This document shows, piece by piece, positions 12,393 to 22,989 of a stretch of DNA of 64,000 nucleotides. Source of the DNA: Girardinichthys multiradiatus (Eukaryota; Chordata; Actinopteri; Cyprinodontiformes; Goodeidae). A program made the translations under genes and the position numbers. The stretch is from the NCBI RefSeq assembly GCF_021462225.1, contig NC_061804.1, forward strand, positions 42,657,975 through 42,721,974, in the 5' to 3' direction. A model generated the notes under the pieces. It was not told where the DNA came from and searched no databases. It saw nothing but the letters and a program-made list of their open reading frames with translations. Within the stretch, counting starts at the first letter, position 1; the number at the start of each line of letters is the position of its first letter.

Positions 12393-12934
12393 TAGGTGCT
12401 CAGTTTGAGTCTGTGGACGCATAGTTTAGGAGTACTGTGTACTACACTTTTCTGGATACTATGACTGAGGAGCTCAACAGGAGGTTCACAGGAGACAAAC
12501 CTGGATGTTCCACTGACAAAATCATTCAGTCCTTTCACCACTTAACAGTGCATTCCAACTGGATAAACAACACTATGCAGACGACACACAGCTATACGTT
12601 ACGATGTCACCAGGTGACCATGAACCCATTCAACTGCTTGGTAAATGCTTAGAAGAAATCAATGCATGGATGGGCCTAAATTTTCTTCAGCTGAATCAAA
12701 ACAAAAGTGAAGTAATAATCTTTGACCAAAGGAAGAGCATTTAAAAGTTAGCACACAGCTTCAGTTAATATAGCTAGAAACCACCAGTCAGGCTCAAAAC
12801 CTGGGTGTAGTGATGGACTCAGACTTGAACCTTCAGAGGCACATAAAGGTAGTAATTAGGTCGGCCTTCTATCACCTAAAGAACATTTCCAGGATTAAAG
12901 GACTAATGTCTCAGCCGGACCTTGAAAAACTAAT

Positions 12935-13010
12935 TAATCAGAATCAGAATCAGAATCAGAAAAGCTTTATTGCCAAGTACGTTTTTGGACATACAAGGAA
13001 TTTGTTTTGG
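12935..13010 (+). repeat. Short teleost repeat inserted in the L2-like LINE
   Basis: A 'cagaatcagaat' tandem stretch followed by 'aagctttattgccaagtacg' and 'ttttggacatacaaggaatt' is a motif I recognise as widespread in teleost DNA. It interrupts the LINE between DLEKLI and FIFSRIDYCN, displacing about 8 bp. The mechanism is unknown. Confidence 0.6.
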
Positions 13011-13703
13011 CGTTCATCTTTAGTAGAATTGATTACTGCAACGGTGTCTTCACAAGTCTGCCAAAAAAGTCGATCAGACAGCTGCAGTTGATCCAGAACG
13101 CTGCTGCCCGCGTCCTGACTAGAACTAAGAAAGTGGAGCACATCACCCTGGTTCTAAAGTCCCTACACTGGCTCCCTGTAGCTCAGAGAATAGACTTTAA
13201 AATACTTCTGTTAGTCTATAAATCACTGAATGGCTCAGCACCAAAATACATTACAGACTTGTTGTCAGCGTATCAATCCCCCAGACCTCTCAGGTCTTCT
13301 GGCTCAAATCTACTCTGCAGAACCAGAACCAGAACTAAACATGGACAAGCAGCTTTTAATTCTTATGCTCCACTAATCTGGAATAAACTGCCAGAAAACT
13401 GTAAAAGCGCCGAAACCCTAAGTTGCTTTAAATCAAGATTAAAAACTTATTTGTTTAGAGTGGCCTTTGACTGTGCCATTTAGGCATGATTAGTTGCGTT
13501 TCAGTCCAATTTTCCTTTCATTTTCTTGTCCATCATTCTATTCTCTTTATTTTATTTTACTTTTTTAAATTACCTCTGTTGTTTGATTTTATCATTTGAT
13601 TTGTTTTTCTGTCTGTATCTGTGTTTGTTTGCTTTGTGATTGTATTGTAATTGTATGTACAGCGCTTTGAGTGTTTCGTTGCTGAAAAGCGCTATATAAA
13701 TAA

Positions 13704-13758
13704 ACTTACCTTACCTTACCTTACCTTACCTTACCTTACCTTACCTTACCTTACCTTA
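13704..13758 (+). repeat. (TTACC)n tail of the LINE
   Basis: About ten tandem TTACC units follow directly after the LINE 3' UTR. This is a microsatellite-like tail, as made by 3'-end recognition in L2-type retrotransposition. It may have expanded since insertion. Confidence 0.9.
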
Positions 13759-16700
13759 TACATGAGCTTAGCTTCAGACCAAAATATGATGCATTAATGA
13801 AATGCATGAGGCAACCTAGGAAATCATTTCAAATCCACTGGAAACTACATGATTTACAGGTCTCTATAATTCATGACAGTGGAGGAATCCCATGCAGCAT
13901 GTCCCAGATGTTTGACCAGATGGGTTCCCGCTTAGGTGTTATTGCACCGTATAAACACAATTAAAAGTCATTATCGGCTTCTAAATCAGTAGAAAAAGAC
14001 TTTACAGCTTCTGCAGTTCTTTCTGCTTAATATGTTTCTGTATGCTACTTTATTGTGCAGGTGGGAAAACATCGGATAAGTGACAAAAATACTTAGTTTC
14101 ATATTACTTTACTAAATAATTGTGTTCAGAAAGGATTTATAAGTAACTAACAATACCTTTATTAATTAAGCTGTAACTACTGTAGAAACCGTTATCATGC
14201 TGGCAGCTTTAGGGTTTTTCATATACTGGTGAATTGGCAAGAAAAGTATTATCCCTTATATTACTTTCAGCAATGTTGTCTTAAAAGTGAACCAATTTAT
14301 AGGAGGAATCTCATTGTGAAATGCTGTCATTTTGCTTTCAAAACACACAACTACACTTTGCTGAAAGATGTTTACATATCTATCCGCACTCATTGTATAA
14401 AGCAGGTGTTATTACATCAGCACTCCACATATGCTGAAAATGATTCTAGGTGATTTTTTGTTATAATTATTACTCTTTTTTTTCAACAGCATTAAATGAA
14501 TGAACTGTTCTGAACTGGCTGAATAGTATTCTATAGGTGGAGGTCAGGGAGAAAGAGAAACACCACAGAAAAAAATGTTTTTAATAAAGCTGGGAGCTTT
14601 ATTAAACTAAAGTCTCTCTAGTTTTTACAAGCTGGTAAAAACTTTTAGTTCTATTGATTGCGTAACGTAGACTTATTTTACTGCGAGCTAATGAAAATCT
14701 TGCGGAATTTTAGTGTTCTTCACAAAATTTCAAGACTTTCACTCTTATTTGCCAAGTGTCTGAGAAATTTGACATTGGTTGCTATTTCCAGCATCTGTAC
14801 GATCCGCAAGGTTTGTGCGGCTGCTGTTACCACTGTGACTGTGTCAGCAGGTTGGAAATATTTGTGTTAGTCTGACACTTGAAGCTCAGTGTAAGATCAA
14901 GCCAGCTGATAATGGATCGCTCTCAGGCCTTGTGTATCAGGGTGATTCTGTAGCCGTCAGATTTTGACAGCAGCTGTCTATGACTGACTCCAGAGCTGAC
15001 AAGGATAGCTCCTTATGTTACTGTTACAGCTGTTATTGTGTTATGCTGTTGATATACAAGAAGAGACTGGAGAAGTAGGAGGCACTTAAAAGGACACGTT
15101 TTGCTGTGTTCTTGGTGGCATCTCAGCTGGATGATTGATTGTTGATTAGGTAATTACAACAGCCATGCTCATTCTTACTGTGTTGATTTGATTGGATGTG
15201 TCCCGCTCCTTAGACTTATTGTTTACATCAATTCATCCACTTTATAAATGAGTTATATGTCATTATTATAGCTGCTGGAATTGTCTGAAACATTTTTTGG
15301 TGATTTGATAAATGTCATTTATTGTCAAAGTGACAAATTAGCATTTTTAAATAGCTGATTTCCAGATCTTCATACTTGATTAGAGTTCATTGCAATCTTT
15401 CAAAGCAATTCAACATGAAATGATATGATTTATAGCAAGCACACTGCATAAATCAGCTGTTCTGATCTTCATTACAATGGCTCAAATCATATTGGCTTTG
15501 TGTAACAGAGATTTTCTCCCACCATTTGCAGCGTACAGTAGCATTCCCCCACCCCCACCTGTTGTGCCACATTGTCAGCTGGCTGGAGGAAATGAAGTTT
15601 GCTCTTTGTTGAAAGAAAGATGAAGTCATCTTGAAATATTTTTACTCTCAGAACTTAATCTGGCATGGGGTGCTGAGAGTGGAACTCTGCAGGGTTCAAT
15701 GTACAGACCTTTGCATGAAATAAGTGTCAGAAAACTCCAGAGGGTCAAACAACCTTGGTGGTATGTAAAGCCTTATCAGTTTCATTCTGTTTTCAAGCCT
15801 CACTGCAGTTGAAGAAACTGCCCTTGGCCAGAGTCCAGTCTCTCAGCACGCTTCAACACGTCCAATACAAGATAACTGCAAAAATGTATGCAGTACTGAT
15901 TCACTATGGATTTAGTTTGTTTTTGCTGTAAATCTAAAAGCCAGTTGGTTGCTTAGACAATTGGTCATCTCTACATCACACCCTCGAACTGAGAGCCTGG
16001 CTCAACCCAACATAACTCCACTGATCTGGGGTTGTATCTGCCTTCCTTGTTGTCACGACTGTAACTTTGGGGACTTTAACCACCGGCACAGTCCTTTCAT
16101 AAAACACACACAGATGGTGAACAGCCATCTAAATCCTGTCTTTAAGTGTTTTATGGCAGGGGCTGATGTTATATTATTTTAGCCGCAGTAGGAATAATTG
16201 CCTGTTTTTGTTGTAAATAGAAATAATTAAACCATGCTACACATGAATGGTTTTAATTTCTGTGTAAACACCATGAGATCTTGAAGTCTTGGTGTTTTTA
16301 TTAATCTATCTTACCATCAAAATGTGACATGTGTAACAGCTAGAACAGTTATAATCATTTAATATATCGTAGCATCTAAGATGATGCCTGTGGAAAAAGT
16401 TGATGCTTGTTACTGATTGGTTCCTGGAGGATAACCAAACTCCCGCCAGGGTCTATGATAACCTGATAATTGTATTAATTATACATCCTTTGCTACTCCT
16501 AACCTTTTTGGATTGTTTAAATATGAAAATAGTTTACCAAATCTACCATAAAATCTACCCCGCCACCCCCCACCCAACACACACCCATCTCACTCCCTGG
16601 GCTTGTTTTAGAATTAGAACACAAATAATCAGCTCTTGTTTTACCAGAAAGGCACAATTTAGAGCAAAAATAGTTCTTCATGCTCAACTGTCTGTTCCTA

Positions 16701-19700
16701 TTGGAAGAGCAGAGCAAGCTGCTTCTGCCTGGTCAGCTTCCCCCTAACATCTAGCCAAACTGCCAGTGGGAGGGATAGTGCCAGAAACAGAACAGTTTGA
16801 ACTTGCATTTGGAGTACATTTGTTTCTTCTTAAAGAACTGAAGGTATGAGCTTTCTCCAAGAGAGACTTGATAAATACCATCAGTTTCCCCTTCACTGCA
16901 GAGTCAACCTATTTAGATGCTTAGTATAAACTCTGGCTCAATTAAAGAGCTGGCGGGGGGTGCCTTCTTGGGAACCCAATGTATTCTCATATAAGTTATT
17001 GTGTTGTGCCCAGTTGGTCACAGAGTGGGATAAAGCTGTGTAGCCCGCCTCCCCTACTGCTTCACATCCAACTCTAAATGCAGATTTTGCAAATGAATTC
17101 CTGTGGATTCTGTGAAAGAGTAGGAGGAGGTGACAAAGCAGTAAAACAACACATTCTGTTAAAGGGAAGCCAACAGGATGAAAACAATTGCAATGAGCAC
17201 AAAATATGAAGGTCTTTGCAATGCCTCTGATGATAGTACCCCCACCTTCCCCAACCGCACCCCCTCTCTCTGTTCCTATTCACCAGTAGCAGATCTTCTT
17301 TTTGCTCTGTTATTTGAATTTCAGATAGAAGTGAATTTTTAAGTATAAAATACAAAGAAAGGCTTGGATATGTTAAGTACACTATATACATGAGCTCTTC
17401 TTAACCTTAATTTTACTTGCTAAACTAGCGCACAGCTTAATCTTTCTTTTTCAACACAGTGATAAGAAGTAGACATGAAAGGCATGTTTTACCCTGTCTG
17501 GACTGACTGACTGGATGGATGGATGGATGGATGGATGGATGGATGGGAGGGATTTTGGCAGCCCTTCTGAGGTTTCTTTTAGAGTCAGACCATCCTGTAG
17601 TCAGCAATATCATGTTTGTTTGCAGGGTACCGTCTAAGCTCGTTACATGCTGTAATGGAAAGATATGGTGATTCTAATCATTTCTACATTCAGAGCTGTA
17701 GATGTTTGGAACAATAATTTAACAGCCTGTCACCCCAAACAAATAGTGTGTCAATTGAAATTATGTTGAAATGAACTTTTCGCAGAGCTCTTTTCTTCAC
17801 TTTGTGTCTGTGCCTCTTTATGTCCTACTTCATTTACCTAACAGCTTAGATTTGTGCTGTTTTCTTTTTGTTTTAGTCCTGTTTTGATGATTCCTGTTAA
17901 GGCCTTTTGCTTCTGGCAGCAACATGAAGAGCATGCATCTAATCCCACCTGACCTGTCACTTGATAACAGAGAACTATTTCTGAATAGTTTTCATGGAAG
18001 TATTTTAGTCCCACAAAATGTGCCACACATTTAGTCAATGTGACATCTGGCTATTTTGGGACATTTTAAGGTTTACAGGCCTTGGAACCAGAGCATCATT
18101 TGGCCATAGGGTCTGTAATGCTGTGACATGCTGTGACTTACAGACTTTGTGGCTGTTGTTCTAATTCTCTACTTTTTCATAGGGATTAAATCTGCTTGAA
18201 GATGAAAGCCTGCTTCTGTTTGGTGAAATAAGGCTTGTGTTTTGGCAGGATGGGGGATGCGTCTCAGCTGGACATATCAGCACTGGTCCTCTTTACGTTT
18301 TTCATAATAGCAGAGTGTGCTGAAACATTTGTAATCCACTGAAATAGAAAAAGTCATGCCTTCACATTTTGCCAGCTCCGATTACTGAAAGGATGCTACA
18401 GCAAGAGTCTCTCCTGTGTTTGGCTGCTTTGTTTTAAATCCTTCTCATTCATTTCTGTGCACCTCTGTGCTATGTACTATTTGTCCGTCACCATTTCAGA
18501 TTTTATTCTCTCATTCACCATATTTCTGCAGTTGGAAGGACTTTGAAGTTGTTTGCCATTGATTTATTCTGTGTATGCATTCCTCCTGATGGTTTAATAT
18601 AGTATAAATACAGAGTGCTGCTCTTTGTGATGAAGTGTTTTTGATGTTCAGTCTGACAGTTCGGCCTCTGCAGGTAGGAGGAGCAGGTTCAGGCTGCAGA
18701 GCTGCTGATGTGGAATAAACTGAAATAAACTGACAGCTTCTTTACTTTAATAGAGACATAGCCTTGTGAGCACTAGCCTTTATTCTTTGCTTTATTCTTA
18801 TTGGTTTATTGAAAATAAAGAACCCTGATGAAGTCTTTCAATTGGTTGAAAATCAATAACTGACAGTTCACATGTTTGCCTCATGTTCAAACTGCAGCTC
18901 TGCAGGGCATTAAGGAGTGGATAAGAACAGAACGCACTCATGTTCAGGGTTGTGGGGTTCTCCCAGCTTGTGACAAAAATGGCTTTGCTGGAGAGAATGA
19001 AATGTTGACAGTTTTGGGGTTTGTATTTAGTGTGTTTCTATTAGAGGCATAATGCAACATCCAGCTCGCAAGATGTGCAATAAACAACTTTAGCCATATT
19101 TTGGGGGGAACTGAACTTTTCACCAATCACAGCACATGCTTTAAGTAATCTGTAATCAGCTTAGAATATACCAGTCCAAGTCTAACTGAGTTTATATATT
19201 ACATATGTCACGCTTGTCTCATTCTTTGGTTGGTCCTAATGCCAAAAAGCTCTGAAAATGCTCTTTTTGTGTTTTCACAAATAAAATAAATGTTGGATAA
19301 ATCTTTAAATGTATTTACAAAAAATCTCTAATGTAAAAATATTTATATATTTATATAAGGTTTGATCTGTCAAATAGTTCTAGGCTATTCTAGGCTAATT
19401 ATTTTGAGCTAGAGATGCCTCTTGACTCATTAAAATAACTGTAAAATAGCCCTTTAGTTCAGCTGCATATCAAGCTTTGCTGTTGTTAGCTGCAGTTAGC
19501 CATTGTTAAAGCATTTTAAATCTTTTCTATCTTGTCACTTAGCCAGTCTTTGTCACTTAGCCAGTCCTACAATTAGAACACTAGAACTACTTCCTTACTT
19601 TAAATTAATAGTTTTAGACATAGATACAGATCTTTAGAAGCTTTAAATAATAACTTTTATGTCTCTGGTCCATATTAATAGTTAAGAGTTAAATCACCAG

Positions 19701-19769
19701 AGGACGTCACATGCTGAGAGCAGCTATCACTTTGTACGGCATACTTCAATATGACAATAAATAATAATG
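13759..19769. other. Intronic sequence, mostly unrecognised
   Basis: This is about 6 kb of intron with no exon, RNA gene or recognisable mobile element apart from the GGAT microsatellite at 17508-17547. It is the longest stretch in the left half without visible mobile elements. Confidence 0.45.
17508..17547 (+). repeat. (GGAT)n microsatellite
   Basis: Nine or so uninterrupted GGAT units occur. Such tracts often mark the tail of RTE-type LINEs or derived SINEs in fish, but no element body is visible here. Confidence 0.95.
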
Positions 19770-19956
19770 GGTTTTTTTTTCGGCACTAGGGGCCTTTATT
19801 TTTGATAGTAGGCAGGCAGGAAGGAGGGGCAAAGAGAGGGGGAGACATTCGGCAAAGGTCGCCGAATCCGGGACTCGAACCCGGGAAAGCTGCTTCGAGG
19901 ACTATAGCCTCTGTATGTGGTCGCGTGCTAACCCCCACACCACCAGCGCCGCGCCC
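19770..19956 (-). mobile_element. tRNA-derived SINE with perfect 10-bp target duplication
   Basis: Read on the minus strand, the element begins 'gggcgcggcgctggtggtg' and has a perfect box B, GGTTCGAGTCC, near 19870. It ends 'caaaaataaaggcccctagt' with an A tail (the T run at 19772-19780). The flanks carry identical 'aataataatg' copies at 19760-19769 and 19957-19966, a hallmark of LINE-mediated insertion. The intact box B and flanks suggest a fairly recent insertion. It is not a functional tRNA because no full cloverleaf is preserved. The frames on both strands are shadows. Confidence 0.88.
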
Positions 19957-20125
19957 AATAATAATGTTTTTAACATTAGGAAATCTCATACCATTAGATC
20001 TCCTCGTACCTCTAGCTTCCATGGTAATCTAAACAACCGAAATACATGACATTTTTGAATCTTTGAATTTTATATATATATAAATATTATATATAATATT
20101 TTTAAATCCTGACTGATGGTGACCC

Positions 20126-22976
20126 GTTGTCGTCGCCGTCTTCCGCTTTATCTGGGACCGGGTCGCAGACTCAGCAGAGACGCCCAGACATCCCTCTCCC
20201 CAGACACCTCCTCCAGCTCCTCCAGGGGGAGCCCAAGGCGTTCCCAGGCCAGCCGAGAGATATAGTCCCTCCAGCGTGTCCTGGGCTGTCCCCTGGACCT
20301 CCTCCCGGTGGGACGTGCCTGGAGCACCTCCCAAGGAAAGCGTCTAGGAGGCATCCGATATGGATGCCCGAGCCACCTCAACTGGCTCCTCTCGATGTGG
20401 AGGAGCAGCGGCTGTACTCCGAGCCCCTCCCGGATGGCCGAGCTCCTCACCCTATCTCTAAGGGAGTGCCAGGCCACCCTACGGAGGAAGCTCATTTCAG
20501 CCGCTTGTATCCAGGATCTCGTTCTTTCGGTCATGACCCAAAGTTCATGGCCATAGGTGAGGGTAGGAATGTAGACCGACCGGTATATCGAGAGCTTCGC
20601 TTTTCGGCTCAGCTCTCTCTTCACCACAACGAACTGGCACAGTGCCACCATTACAGTGGCAGCTGCACCGATCCGTCTGTCAATCTCCTGCTCCATTCTT
20701 CCCTCACTTGTGAACAAGACCCCAAGATACTTGAAATCCTCCACTTAAGGCAGGAACTCCCCTCCAACCTGAAGAGGACAAGCCACCCTTTTCCGGTCTA
20801 GAACCATGGCCTCGGACTTGGAGGAGCTGATCTTCATCCCAGTCACTTCACACTCGGCTGTGAACCGCCCCAGCGCATGCTGTAGGTCTTGGCTGGAGGG
20901 GGCCAGCAGGACCACATCATCTGCAAAACGAAGGGACGAAATCCACTGGTCCCCAAACCAACCCCCTCCGGCCCTTGGCTGCGCCTAGAAATCCTGTCCA
21001 TAAAAGTTATGAACAGGACTGGTGACAAAGGGCAGCTCTGCCGGAGTCCAACATGCACCAGGAACAGGTCCAACTTAGTGCTGGCAATGGGGACCAAACT
21101 CCTGCTCCGCTTATACAAAGACCGGATGGCCCCTAATAAAGGACCCCCAATTTCATACTCCTGGAGCACCCCCCAAAGGGCACCACGAGGGACACAATTG
21201 AATGCCTTCTCCAGGTCCACAAAACACACGTGGACTGGAAAACTCCCATGAACCCTCAAGTACCCTGTAGGCGGTATAGAGCTGGTCCAGTGTTCCACGG
21301 CCGGGACGAAAACCACACTGCTCCTCCTGAAGCCGAGGTTCGACTATCGGCTGGACTCTCCTCTCCAATACCCTGGCATAGGCCTCTGAGGAGTGTGATC
21401 CCCCTGTAGTTGGAACACACCCTCCGGTCACCCTTCTTATGAAGGGGGAGTTTGCCAGTCCAGAGGCACTGTCCCCGATCGCCACGCAATGTTGAAGAGG
21501 CGTGTCAATCATGACAGCCCTACAACATCTAGAGACTTGAGGTACTCAGGGCGGATCTCATCCACCCCCGAAGCCCTGCCACCACGGAGCTTTTTAACCA
21601 CCTCGGTGACTTCAACCTGGGCGATGAAAGGGTCTAACCCCGAGTCCCCAGCCTCTGTTTCCACCAGGGAATGCGTGATTGAGGAGATCCTCTAAGTACT
21701 CCTTCCACCGCCCGACAATGTCCCCAGTTGAGGTCAGCAGCCTCCCACTCCCACTGTAAACAGTGTTGGCGAAGCACTGCTTCCCCCTCCTGAGGCGCCA
21801 CACGGTTTGCCAGAATCGCTTCGAGGCCAACCGGTAGTCCTTCTCCATGGCCTCACTGAACTCCTCCCAGGCCTGGGTTTTTGCCTCTGCCGCAGCCAGG
21901 GCCGCGGCACGCTTGGCCTCACGGTACCTGTCAGCCGACTCAGGAGACCCACAAGCCACAGCCGATAGGACTCCTTCTTCAGCTTGACAGCCTCCCTTAC
22001 TGCCGGTGTCTACCACGGGGTTCGGGGATTGCCGCCGCGACAGGCACCGCGGACCTTCTGGGCAGCAGCATTGACAATAGATGCGGAGAACATGGTCCAC
22101 TCGGACTCTATGTCTCCAACATCCCTCGGAAACTGGTCAACGCTCTCCCGGAGGTGGGAGTTGAATACATAACTGGCCGAGGGCTCTGCCAGACGTTCCC
22201 AGCAGACCCTCACTATGCGCTTGGGCCTGCCAAGTCTGTCCGGCTTTCTCCTCTTCCAGCGGATCAAACTCAACACCAGGTGGTGATCATAGGACAGCTC
22301 AGCCCCTCTCTTCACCTGAGTGTCTAAAACATGCTGCCGAAGGTCTGACGATACGACAACAAAGTCGATCATCGACTTCCTGCCTATGGTGTCCTGTTGC
22401 CAAGTGCACTGATGGACACCCTTATGCTTGAACATGGTGCTCATTATGGACAATCCGTGACTAGCACAGAAGTCCAATAACGAAACACCATTCGGATTCA
22501 GATTGGGGAGGCCATTCCTCCCGATCATGCCTCTCCAGGTGTCACTGTCGTTTCCCACGTGGGTGTTGAAGTCCCCCAGCAGAATAATGGAGTCCCCTGG
22601 AGGGGCACTATCCAGCAACCCCGACAGGGACGCCAAGAAGGCCGGTTGCTCCGCACTACCGCCCGGCCTCTAGGCCGAAACAACAGGCAGAGACCTATCC
22701 CCAACCCGAAGGCGCAGGGATGCGACCCTCTCATCCACTGGGGTAAACCCCAACACGAGATGGCTGAGCTGGAGGGCAACAAGCAGGGACTGGTGCAAAG
22801 AGGATTGGGTGGCTGACGAAGGTGGAGACCTCGGCGGCCTGATCCCTGGATGCTTAGGCTTGCTCTAGGGATGTGGAATGTCACATCACAGGGGGGGAAG
22901 GAGCCTGAGCTTGTGCGGGAGGTCGAGAGATATCGACTAGAAATAGTCGGGCTCATCTCCACGCACAGTGTGGGCT
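20126..22976 (-). mobile_element. RTE-clade LINE (Rex3-like) with 5' inversion
   Basis: The main body reads on the minus strand from about 22815 down to 20126. The terminal segment 22815-22976 reads on the plus strand and is the protein start (MWNVTSQGGKEPELVREVER), which belongs upstream of the body. Both outer edges carry the same 13 bp 'ctgatggtgaccc' (20113-20125 and 22977-22989), so one insertion event produced the whole inverted structure. The 3' edge is a decayed GAYG-like tail. Rex3 is an RTE element first described in Xiphophorus. The clade call comes from recognising the protein. Confidence 0.85.
20148..22815 (-). pseudogene. RTE/Rex3-like endonuclease-reverse transcriptase pseudogene
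   Basis: In order on the minus strand: LGFTPVDERVASLRLR, then the AP-endonuclease part (SIILLGDFNTHVGND; MIDFVVVSSDL; AELSYDHHLV). Next come the linker, the reverse transcriptase (YRGITLL, CGFRPGRGTLDQLY, VDLEKAF, GLRQSCPLSPVLF, and FADD encoded at 20917-20928) and the C-terminal domain (EDFKYLGVLFTSEGR...TYGHELWVMTERTR...GQPRTRWRDYISRLAWERLG) to a stop near 20148. At least five frame changes are needed, and there are in-frame stops, for example near 22670. This copy is inactive but nearly full length. Confidence 0.85.
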
Positions 22977-22989
22977 CTGATGGTGACCC

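Larger units (their letters stand above)
8643..12555 (+). mobile_element. hAT-superfamily element, split by a Tc1/mariner insertion
   Basis: The left end 'cagggacgtgcacagatag' at 8643 has the CAGGG start typical of hAT terminal repeats. The transposase remnant runs 9351-11193 and resumes at 12395-12555 after the element at 11194-12392. The right terminal repeat is not visible. It was probably removed or overwritten where LINE sequence begins near 12560. A (TAA)n/(TTA)n-rich patch lies at 9100-9170. The element is dead because of frameshifts, stops, the internal insertion and the missing end. Confidence 0.65.
9351..12555 (+). pseudogene. hAT transposase pseudogene (ZMYM1-like/DUF4371 type)
   Basis: The N-terminal 150-codon frame (9351-9803) is acidic, then carries a TTF-type zinc-finger region (PDMTF...KQWF, HCFSCRLFL). 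After frameshifts and stops around 9800-9950, the frame to 11193 holds the RNase H-like part: LHDETSDVS (first catalytic Asp region) and HVRCKAHCLNLVLV (the Cys-His region of hAT enzymes), then the helical insertion. Coding similarity stops at the Tc1/mariner insertion at 11194 and resumes at 12395 with the C-terminal block (YYTFLDTMTEELNRRF), again with a stop. Relatives of this transposase were domesticated in vertebrates as ZMYM-type proteins, but the frame damage here argues against a functional gene. Confidence 0.75.
12560..13758 (+). mobile_element. 5'-truncated L2-like LINE (reverse transcriptase C-terminal half)
   Basis: The copy starts inside the reverse transcriptase at the YADDTQLYV catalytic motif (YADD codons 12574-12585). 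It continues through [38 protein letters not shown] and the C-terminal FSRIDYCN...LKSLHWLPV...APLIWNKLPEN block, ending at a stop near 13483. The 3' UTR ends 'gcgctatataaataaac', then a (TTACC)n tail. Frames shift near 12745 and a 75-bp insertion sits at 12935-13010, so it is a dead copy. Truncation at the 5' side is the usual result of incomplete reverse transcription. The clade is L2 or a close relative within the CR1 superfamily. Confidence 0.8.

Noticed and set aside
19770..19956. Possible tRNA gene because of a perfect box B
   Set aside because: Cloverleaf pairing is not preserved, it has an A-rich 3' tail and a 10-bp target duplication, so it is a SINE.
20127..22327. Long plus-strand frames (224, 120 and 148 codons)
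   Set aside because: They are antisense shadows of the RTE-like reverse transcriptase on the minus strand, which has clear endonuclease and RT motifs.
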